From: an uncultured bacterium
GTDB taxonomy: Bacteria; Patescibacteriota; Minisyncoccia; Phycocordibacterales; UBA9973
Length of the DNA stretch: 8,132 nucleotides
NCBI GenBank assembly: GCA_903862375.1
Contig: CAIOXR010000001.1
Location: forward strand, 1-8,132
Reading direction: 5' to 3'
In this document: piece by piece, positions 1-5,192 of the stretch
Numbering within the stretch: position 1 is the stretch's first letter
How the letters are laid out: every line of letters begins with the position of its first letter
Made by a program: the position numbers and the translations under genes
The notes under the pieces: generated by a model
Database searches by the model: none
Told to the model about the DNA's origin: nothing
What the model saw: only the letters and a program-made list of their open reading frames with translations

Positions 1-279
1 GATATTATTGGATTGAAATATAATTCAATTAAAGGAGAAATTGAATTATTTATTAATAATGAATCAAAGGGAATTATTTTTAAAAATTTAAATATTAATT
101 CCCGCGTTCTGGATAAGTTTATAATTTATACAGATGCTGCATATTCACAGGATAGGGAAGAGTTAATAAAATTTTATGATAAATATTGGATCTTATCTTT
201 TAGCAAGTGCGTATCCTGCAACTGCTACAATCGTAGATACAGCAAGCACTGTGTGTACAATAAATGGTCAACCATGTGA
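1..279 (+). CDS. Unidentified partial reading frame entering from the left edge (possible gene remnant)
   Basis: This frame is open from base 1 to a TGA at 277-279, without its own start unless the TTG at 13 is used. Residues up to about 61 (through FYDKYW) are rich in Lys, Asn, Ile and Glu and use T- and A-ending codons, like real genes here. Beyond about base 183 the codons become atypical (AGC, TGC, TAC, CAC) and read as an out-of-frame shadow of the membrane-protein gene that starts at 176. An open stretch of more than 90 codons is unlikely by chance in DNA this AT-rich, so I suspect the 3' end of an upstream gene, either truncated or frameshifted into its neighbour. I recognise no domain. 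It could instead be chance, or an N-terminal part of the next gene displaced by a frameshift near 170-185. Confidence 0.35.
   Translation, partial: DIIGLKYNSIKGEIELFINNESKGIIFKNLNINSRVLDKFIIYTDAAYSQDREELIKFYDKYWILSFSKCVSCNCYNRRYSKHCVYNKWSTM
120..125 (+). promoter_or_regulatory. Candidate -10 box for the DUF5684-like gene
   Basis: A consensus TATAAT lies about 50 bp upstream of the ATG at 176 and would give a leader of roughly 44 nt. No good -35 hexamer is visible at the right distance, and the box lies inside the open frame from the left edge. TATAAT occurs often by chance in AT-rich DNA, so this is weak. Confidence 0.2.
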
Positions 280-682
280 GAGTGTAGGTTCTTTCAATGG
301 TTTTTTTGCTTTTTTGAGTATTTTTACAATAATTTCGCTGGCTATCGCTATATTAATAATTGTTTCAACATGGAAGGTTTATCAGAAAGCTGGTCAGCCA
401 GGATGGGCTTCTATTGTACCGATTTATAATTTCATTGTTTTGCTTGAAGTTGTTGGACAACCAATTTGGTGGATATTATTGTTTTTCATTCCTTTCATTA
501 ACATAATCTTTATATTTATTGTTTATCATGAATTATCGAAATCATTTGGTCAAAATATTGGATTTACTCTTGGTTTAATTTTCTTGCCATTTATTTTTTT
601 TCCAATGTTAGCATTTGGTAATTATGCATATAATAAAACAATTTCTTCTGATATTTCACCAACGCCAACTCCATCAGTATAA
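176..682 (+). CDS. Small multi-spanning membrane protein, DUF5684-like
   Basis: A 168-aa integral membrane protein of unknown molecular role. After a short Ala-rich N-terminus (LLASAYPATA, residues 8-17) and a region with two Cys (C27, C34), it has hydrophobic segments at about 43-65, 82-93, 96-118 and 127-150. Between the first two is KAGQPGWASIVPIYN (71-85), the signature I associate with the DUF5684 family (related proteins sit near or fused to signal peptidases in CPR genomes; from memory). The tail SPTPTPSV is Pro/Thr-rich. ATG 176 is the first start after an in-frame TAA at 167-169; a weak GGGAAG lies 15 bp upstream. The N-terminus is too short and weak to be a convincing signal peptide, so the 5' end may be damaged. 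C27 and C34 could form an extracytoplasmic disulfide. The family call is fairly safe; the start is not. Confidence 0.75.
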   Translation: MINIGSYLLASAYPATATIVDTASTVCTINGQPCESVGSFNGFFAFLSIFTIISLAIAILIIVSTWKVYQKAGQPGWASIVPIYNFIVLLEVVGQPIWWILLFFIPFINIIFIFIVYHELSKSFGQNIGFTLGLIFLPFIFFPMLAFGNYAYNKTISSDISPTPTPSV

Positions 683-845
683 AGACTATGAATACACTAT
701 AATTAAATATTTTTTAGTTATATTTTTAATACTAAATAGTAATGTTCCAATGATATTTTGGGATGTCTTTTTTAGACACAATAGCTGAAGCACTACTAGT
801 ATAAAATTAAGAGTAAGCGTTTAGTTTTAGTAGATAGTTATGTAG

Positions 846-851
846 TATAAT
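846..851 (+). promoter_or_regulatory. Candidate -10 box for the thioredoxin-permease unit
   Basis: TATAAT lies 18 bp before the ATG at 870, predicting a very short leader of about 12 nt that contains no Shine-Dalgarno sequence. No clear TTGACA-like -35 sits 16-18 bp upstream. It lies in the 187-bp spacer 683-869, which otherwise shows only weak AT-rich inverted repeats. Its position next to the first gene of a two-gene unit supports it more than the match itself does. Confidence 0.35.
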
Positions 852-869
852 TTTAAAAAATCAAAATAT

Positions 870-1121
870 ATGAAAACAGTAAAATTAGAAATTATAGGGT
901 CAGGATGTAAAAAGTGTAAAGCATTATTTGAATTAACAGAAATTGTTGCTAGGGAATTAAATATTAACGATATTGTTTTATATAGTAATGATATAAATAA
1001 GATAGTATCTATGGGATTAATGAGTAGCCCAGTTTTAACTTTAAATGATAAACCTATTTTAGTAGGAGTATTACTAGATAAAGAAAGATTAAAAGAAATT
1101 ATATCTAAAAACTTAAAATAG
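870..1121 (+). CDS. Thioredoxin-fold small redox protein (Thioredoxin_3 / redox-active disulfide protein 2 type)
   Basis: An 83-aa thioredoxin-like protein, full length for this mini-thioredoxin family. A first beta strand (VKLEIIGSG, residues 4-12) leads into the active site CKKC (C13-C16), followed by a helix (ALFELTEIVARELN), a strand (DIVLYSN), and the loop SSPVLTLND with the cis-Pro position at P54 before the next strand. It lacks a signal peptide, so it is cytoplasmic. The family is known for dithiol chemistry and often sits beside ArsP/YraQ-type permeases, as here: the permease ATG follows after 3 bp, so the two are almost certainly co-transcribed. I infer that it delivers, reduces or chelates a thiol-reactive ion for the permease. 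It has no Shine-Dalgarno sequence. Confidence 0.85.
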   Translation: MKTVKLEIIGSGCKKCKALFELTEIVARELNINDIVLYSNDINKIVSMGLMSSPVLTLNDKPILVGVLLDKERLKEIISKNLK

Positions 1122-1124
1122 ATT

Positions 1125-2084
1125 ATGTTTTATCCTGTACAATTATTAGCAAATTGGTTAACTTACATAATTTTGGGTATTATTCCAAGAACTCTATTGG
1201 GAGATGTTGTAAATTTTTTCATATTTGATACTATAAAAATCTTTATTCTTCTTTCTGTAATTATATTTGCTGTATCTATAATACGATCATATCTACCACC
1301 AGAGAAAATCAGAGCAATCCTTTCTCGAAAAAATAAATATGTTGGGAATGTTTTGGCTTCACTTCTTGGAATTATTACTCCATTTTGTTCTTGTTCGGCT
1401 ATTCCATTATTCTTAGGATTTTTTCAAGCAGGTGTCCCATTAGGGACTACCTTTTCTTTTCTTATTGCTTCACCGATGATAAATGAAGTTGCTCTTGTTC
1501 TACTCCTTGGTTTGTTTGGCTGGAAGATAGCTTTAATATATATATTATCTGGTCTTATCATTGCTATTTTTTCAGGAATAGTGATAGGTCATTTGAAAGT
1601 AGAAAACTTAGTTGAATCATTTATCTATCAAAATTCTATAAATGGCAATATTGAATTACCAAACATGACTCGTAAAGAGAGAATTATTTATGCTCTCTAT
1701 TACACAAAAGATATTTTAAAGAAAGTCTGGCCATATATACTAATCGGTATAGGTCTAGGTGCTTGGATCCATGGCTATCTCCCTGCTGACTTCTTGGCTC
1801 AATATGTAGGAAGTGGTAAATGGTACGCAGTTCCTCTTGCTGTATTAATAGGTATTCCTTTGTATTCAAACGCTGCTGGAGTTATACCACTTGTATCTGC
1901 ATTAACAGAGAAAGGTGTATCTATGGGCACCACATTGGCATTTATGATGTCTGTAACTGCCTTATCTTTGCCAGAGTTTATGATATTAAAAAAGGTTATG
2001 AAGACAAAGCTTATCCTAATTTTTGCAGGAATAGTTGGTATTGGAATTATTTTTACAGGGTATTTATTTAATTTTGTGCTTTAA
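1125..2084 (+). CDS. ArsP/YraQ-family permease (ArsP_1, formerly DUF318)
   Basis: A 319-aa polytopic inner-membrane permease, typical in length for the family, with about eight hydrophobic segments in two halves. Half one carries the hallmark TPFCSCSAIPLFLGFFQAG (residues 85-103) followed by GTTFSFLIASPMINEVA (107-123). Half two has a matching LIGIPLYSNAAGVIPLVSAL (241-260) and GTTLAFMMSVTALSLPEF (268-285), so the internal duplication is visible. The two halves are joined by a polar loop with a basic stretch (about 157-200). In ArsP proteins the Cys of the first hallmark (here C88 and C90) are linked to trivalent organoarsenical efflux; other members probably move different metals, so the substrate is not fixed. 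It lies 3 bp after the thioredoxin-like gene. No ArsR-like regulator is present in the window. The start ATG lacks a Shine-Dalgarno sequence. Confidence 0.88.
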   Translation: MFYPVQLLANWLTYIILGIIPRTLLGDVVNFFIFDTIKIFILLSVIIFAVSIIRSYLPPEKIRAILSRKNKYVGNVLASLLGIITPFCSCSAIPLFLGFFQAGVPLGTTFSFLIASPMINEVALVLLLGLFGWKIALIYILSGLIIAIFSGIVIGHLKVENLVESFIYQNSINGNIELPNMTRKERIIYALYYTKDILKKVWPYILIGIGLGAWIHGYLPADFLAQYVGSGKWYAVPLAVLIGIPLYSNAAGVIPLVSALTEKGVSMGTTLAFMMSVTALSLPEFMILKKVMKTKLILIFAGIVGIGIIFTGYLFNFVL

Positions 2085-2120
2085 TATTAAATAGTGAATT
2101 ATAGTGTTAGAAAAGAATTG

Positions 2121-2148
2121 TTTGAAAAAATGTTTAGAGGAATATAAT
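2121..2148 (+). promoter_or_regulatory. Candidate promoter for the Fic-domain gene
   Basis: TATAAT at 2143-2148 is preceded by a TTTGAA/TTGAAA element at 2121-2127 (15-16 bp spacing). Transcription would start near 2155, giving a leader of about 30 nt without a Shine-Dalgarno sequence before ATG 2186. It lies in the 101-bp spacer after the permease gene. The match is reasonable but such boxes are cheap in AT-rich DNA. Confidence 0.35.
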
Positions 2149-2545
2149 AAATATAGGTCATTTAATAATTTAACTACTAAAATTTATGACAATAGAATTT
2201 GGTCAGAATATTGGAAGAGATGTAGAAAAAATAGAAACAGGAGAAAAAGTTTATAACTTCTTAAGTAAGATAGGTTTTTTAGAAATTAGAAAATCAGATG
2301 AAAAATTTAATGAATGGATTCAGAATTTATCTTTTGAAGATTTTTTAAGTCACTTAACAAGACTAAATGGAATTATTAGAGAAAATTCAACAAAAAATCG
2401 ATCTATTGATGGACAAAATGTAGTGGTTTCTTTAGGGGCAGGTGGTGTTGCATATTTACCTCCATACAAAGAGCAAAAAGATAAATTGATGAAAGATAGT
2501 TTTGATGCTTTAAAATATATAAGCAATAATGAAGATAGGGCAACA

Positions 2546-2558
2546 TTATTATATTATT
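2546..2558 (+). repeat. TATTA-type slippage tract at the Fic frameshift
   Basis: The 13-bp run TTATTATATTATT consists of near-repeated ATTAT/TATTA units and lies exactly where the reading frame must switch. Adding one 5-bp unit restores a continuous frame and also restores the helix length expected between the RA and IHP residues of Fic domains (family spacing recalled, not measured). Confidence 0.5.
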
Positions 2559-2621
2559 CAAGCAATTCATCCATATTCTGATGGTAATGGTAGAACAGGT
2601 AGATTACTTTACGAAGTTATA

Positions 2622-2636
2622 AATAATAATAATAAT
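2622..2636 (+). repeat. (AAT)5 trinucleotide run encoding five Asn
   Basis: Five perfect AAT units follow the Fic motif, in frame, and encode Asn x5. Changes in unit number would alter the length without breaking the frame. Probably a simple low-complexity loop after the catalytic helix. Confidence 0.8.
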
Positions 2637-3264
2637 CTTAACAAAGATACACTATCAAAACTTCTTGATCATGATACTAAGGATAATGATGGTACTGGGG
2701 AAGGTAGAGATATATTTTCTAAAAAATTATTATCTCCTAATAAAGCCTATTATTTAATAAACAGAGAAGTTGTAAAAGGATTTTTAGGTGAAGATTTTTT
2801 AGAAAAAAATGGCTGTATTTTCTTTTCTGCTTCATTAGGTGAAGGGTATGTATCTGATAAAGAAAAAGACAAATTATCATCTGAAGAAGTAACTTTAGCA
2901 GAAAAAATACTTGGAGAAGGTGATGTTTTTACTTTTCCATTTAGGGGTATAGTTCTTGCAAAATTAATCAAAGAAGATGATTCTTTAAAAAGATTTGTTT
3001 ATGAATTAAGTTTTAAAGTAAAAAAAGAAAGGACTTTTGCTATTTCAGAAGATTATGGGAAAGATATATTTGGTATAGATGGTGATATAATGAATTATTT
3101 AGATGAAAAACAAATTCGTAGGTTAATTGAGCTTCATAAAGAATTAAAAGAAAAATTTATTATGACCATGATTGATATTTTTAAAAACCCAGATATGCAT
3201 AAAGAAAAAGATTTAAACAATATCGAATACTTTATCAAAGACGATTTTCATTTGTAGTAAAATT

Positions 3265-3284
3265 CAATGTATATTAATACATTG
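3265..3284 (+). terminator. Hairpin after the Fic gene, possible terminator
   Basis: A perfect 8-bp inverted repeat (CAATGTAT / ATACATTG) with a 4-nt loop starts 8 bp after the stop codon of the second Fic frame. The stem is AT-rich and is followed by TATTTA rather than a clean T run, so as a Rho-independent terminator it is weak. Its position between two transcription units is what supports it. Confidence 0.4.
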
Positions 3285-3336
3285 TATTTATGAAATATAT
3301 TGTTGTTTTTAATAATAGAATTAAATAATTAAATAC

Positions 3337-3381
3337 TATGATATAATTCATATATGAATTCAGAAATAAGAAATTGCCAGA
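3337..3381 (+). repeat. 45-bp direct repeat, copy 1 (promoter plus first codons)
   Basis: Identical over 45 bp to 5148-5192. It covers the extended -10, the start codon and the first nine codons of paralogue 1. It includes the perfect 16-bp palindrome AATTCATATATGAATT (3345-3360), which spans the end of the -10 and the ATG. Confidence 0.95.
3339..3347 (+). promoter_or_regulatory. Extended -10 promoter giving a leaderless start for paralogue 1
   Basis: TGATATAAT is a perfect TGnTATAAT extended -10, which can work without a -35 (none is obvious). The hexamer ends at 3347, and seven bases on is 3354, the A of the ATG. Transcription starting at the usual distance would therefore begin at the start codon. 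The same arrangement at the same spacing upstream of paralogue 2 argues that it is functional. Confidence 0.65.
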
Positions 3382-5102
3382 ATTGCAAAATTGACTTTAC
3401 TATTGAGTCAGATGATTTTTCTTTTTACGAAAAAATAAATGTTCCACCACCTACTTGGTGTCCAAACTGTAGATGTATTAGACGTATGGTTCATCGTAAT
3501 GAAAGGAATCTATATAGAAGAACCTGTGATATAACGGGTAAAAATATTATTTCTATTTATCGTTCAGATTGTCAATACACTATTTGTGATAAAGATTATT
3601 ATTTTTCCAGTGATTTTGATCCTTTTATATATGGAGTAGTTTATAATCAAAATTCTAATTTTTTTGATCAATTTTATGAATTTGCAAAAAAGGTACCACT
3701 TTCTTCACTCTTTGTTAGAAAATCTGAAAATTGTGATTATAATCAAGATATGGGAGGGTCATCTAATTGTTACTTGTGTTCTAGAACGCATAATTCAAAA
3801 AATATGCTTTATACATATAGAGGCAATCATTCAAGTGACTGTACTGATTGCTTCCAAGCGATTGAGAATTCAGAATTTTTATATGAATCAGTTAATGTTT
3901 CAAATTGTGGTAATAGTCAATTCTTACATTTTTGTGAAAAGTGTTCTGATTCATATTTTCTGTATAACTGTGTTGGTTGCATAGACTGTTTTATGTGTAC
4001 AGATATGAGGAATAAACAGTGTTGTTATAAAAATCAACAATACTCTCGTCAAGATTATAAAAATATAATAGAATCATATAAACTTTATACTTACGAAGGC
4101 CAACAGAAAACCTTGAAAGAATTTGAAGATTTTTTAAAAAAATACCCAAGGAAGAATTTAACTATTACAAGATCTACAAATGTAACTGGAGATATGATTT
4201 TTGATTCAAATAATTCTCGAAATGTATTTAGTGTTAAGGGTTTACAAAATTGCTCTCATATTTGGGACTCTTCGAGATTTAGTGATTGTATGGACACATA
4301 TTCAGGGATGTCGACAGAACTTACTTATGAAGCTACTGCAACTACAGGACATAGTAGTAATTGTCATTTTTGCGTTCGAGTATATGATGGTTCTCGTGAT
4401 TGTGAATATAGTTGGTTTTTACAAAATTGTTCTAATTGTTTTGGATGTATTGGTCTTAAAGATACAGAATATTGCATTTTTAATATTAAATATTCAAAAG
4501 AAGAATATAAAGATCTTCTTTCAAAAATAAAAAAACAAATGACGGTAGATAATGAGTATGGGGAATTTTTTCCTCTTTATATGTCTCCATTTCCTTATAA
4601 TGATACAGTTGCTCAAGAATATTTTCCTTCTAGTGAAAAATGGGCGATAGAAAGGAAAATGAGATGGGGTAATTTTGAAGAAAAAAATTATAAGGTGACA
4701 ATCACACATGATTTATTACCTGATAATATTAATGAAGTTTCTGATTCAATTCTAAATGAAGTTATTTCTTGTAGTCATGACGGTAATTGTGAACATGGTT
4801 GTACTAAAGCTTATAAGATTATACCAGATGAACTTTCATTTTATAGAAGAAGAAATGTTCCTTTACCAAGAGAATGTTCTAATTGTAGACACCACAGGAG
4901 ACTCTCTTATAGAAATAAAACTTCATTAAGAAATATCCAATGTATGTGTAAAGGGGAGAATTTGAGTAATGGTGTGTATGAAAATACAGTAGAACATATG
5001 CATGGTAAAGTTCCTTGTGATAAAAAAATACAAACAACCATAGATGCGAATTCTGGTTATACTATTTATTGTGAAGAGTGTTATAAAACAGAAATATATT
5101 AA
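3354..5102 (+). CDS. Cys-rich zinc-module/solenoid protein, paralogue 1 of 3
   Basis: A 582-aa protein of unknown function with 41 Cys by my count. The N-terminus is a zf-trcl-like module: C8-x2-C11, FYEKINVPPPTWCP, C36-x2-C39, RR, then RNERNLYRRTC. The next finger is degenerate (CDIT at 58, CDKD at 78; compare CELC and CSKC in paralogue 2). Residues about 125-230 and 276-380 form two Asn/Cys-rich halves with Cys recurring every 21-24 residues (C163/C185/C206; C337/C359; C340/C362), each closed by a cap such as NCFGCIGLKDTEYCIFN then YSKEEY. The linker contains KKYPRKN. After FFPLYMSPFPYN (405-416) and EYFP, a second zinc module (C508-x2-C511, HHRR, C573-x2-C576) closes the protein, with an insertion of about 22 residues relative to paralogue 2. 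There is no signal peptide or TM segment. The period suggests a beta-helix (inference). From memory, unchecked, some CPR relatives carry 'CaiB/BaiF' labels; nothing here supports that chemistry. Confidence 0.85.
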   Translation: MNSEIRNCQNCKIDFTIESDDFSFYEKINVPPPTWCPNCRCIRRMVHRNERNLYRRTCDITGKNIISIYRSDCQYTICDKDYYFSSDFDPFIYGVVYNQNSNFFDQFYEFAKKVPLSSLFVRKSENCDYNQDMGGSSNCYLCSRTHNSKNMLYTYRGNHSSDCTDCFQAIENSEFLYESVNVSNCGNSQFLHFCEKCSDSYFLYNCVGCIDCFMCTDMRNKQCCYKNQQYSRQDYKNIIESYKLYTYEGQQKTLKEFEDFLKKYPRKNLTITRSTNVTGDMIFDSNNSRNVFSVKGLQNCSHIWDSSRFSDCMDTYSGMSTELTYEATATTGHSSNCHFCVRVYDGSRDCEYSWFLQNCSNCFGCIGLKDTEYCIFNIKYSKEEYKDLLSKIKKQMTVDNEYGEFFPLYMSPFPYNDTVAQEYFPSSEKWAIERKMRWGNFEEKNYKVTITHDLLPDNINEVSDSILNEVISCSHDGNCEHGCTKAYKIIPDELSFYRRRNVPLPRECSNCRHHRRLSYRNKTSLRNIQCMCKGENLSNGVYENTVEHMHGKVPCDKKIQTTIDANSGYTIYCEECYKTEIY

Positions 5103-5147
5103 TAGATAAATATTGAAAGAGAAAATATATATTTCTTAGAGTTGGAT

Positions 5148-5192
5148 TATGATATAATTCATATATGAATTCAGAAATAAGAAATTGCCAGA
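5148..5192 (+). repeat. 45-bp direct repeat, copy 2
   Basis: Identical to 3337-3381, at an offset of 1811 bp. The flanking bases differ immediately upstream (T versus C), and the first downstream mismatch is at 5193. The sharp upstream edge, together with divergence of the remaining coding sequence, suggests selection or gene conversion acting on this block rather than a very recent whole-gene duplication. Confidence 0.95.
5150..5158 (+). promoter_or_regulatory. Extended -10 promoter giving a leaderless start for paralogue 2
   Basis: The same TGATATAAT as upstream of paralogue 1 ends 7 bp before ATG 5165, so the predicted transcript begins at the A of the start codon. It lies in a 62-bp spacer (5103-5164) that also holds a weak AT-rich hairpin (AGAAA/TTTCT, 5120-5136). 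Paralogue 3 has no such element and would be read from here. Confidence 0.65.

Larger units (their letters stand above)
2186..3257 (+). pseudogene. Fic-domain protein (putative AMPylase), frameshifted
   Basis: Two overlapping frames encode one protein. The first (2186-2581, 131 aa) supplies the N-terminal Fic helices and the beta-flap region (RSIDGQNVVVSLG, then YLPPYKEQKDKL) and is cut by TGA 2579-2581. The second (open through 2529-3257) supplies the catalytic motif HPYSDGNGRTGR at 2568-2603, a complete HxFx(D/E)GNGRxxR with Tyr for Phe, and then about 200 charged, mostly helical residues I cannot assign. Fic enzymes use the motif His and the DGNGR loop to transfer AMP or another nucleotide group to target hydroxyls. 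GIIREN (first-frame residues 62-67) resembles an inhibitory (S/T)xxxE(G/N) motif but lacks its Ser/Thr. The frames meet in TTATTATATTATT (2546-2558); restoring about 5 bp would give RATLLYYIIQAIHP and a protein of about 358 aa. It may be a true pseudogene, phase-variable, or an assembly error. Confidence 0.8.

Noticed and set aside
764..778. Small inverted repeat TGTCT/AGACA after the DUF5684-like gene as a terminator
   Set aside because: The stem is only 5 bp, and the T run is in the loop rather than after the stem on the + strand.
1684..1869. Minus-strand open frame inside the permease gene
   Set aside because: Antisense shadow of a strongly conserved membrane-protein gene; no motif and no independent signals.
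2540..2565. Programmed ribosomal frameshift in the Fic gene
   Set aside because: There is no recognisable slippery heptamer followed by a stable structure, and a short-repeat indel explains both the frame and the missing helix residues better.
2579..2581. TGA read as an amino acid (code 4 or 25) to rescue the Fic gene
   Set aside because: Reading through TGA meets TAA two codons later (TGA TGG TAA), and it would not reach the catalytic-motif frame. No other gene here has an internal TGA.
2750..2971. Minus-strand open frame within the Fic C-terminal region
   Set aside because: Low-complexity Ser/Lys/Pro-rich shadow of the + strand frame.
3726..4512. Pentapeptide-repeat protein
   Set aside because: The period is about 21-24 residues with Cys/Asn positions, and there is no A(D/N)LxX pattern of five residues.
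3664..4530. Alternative-frame open frames within paralogue 1 (and similar ones in paralogue 2)
   Set aside because: They are +1/+2 shadows whose Ile/Val/Leu richness comes from reading the AT-rich gene out of frame; they carry none of the family motifs.
3337..5192. Insertion-sequence or attachment-site repeats
   Set aside because: The 45-bp repeats are direct, coincide with homologous gene starts, and there is no transposase or integrase nearby; gene-family duplication explains them.
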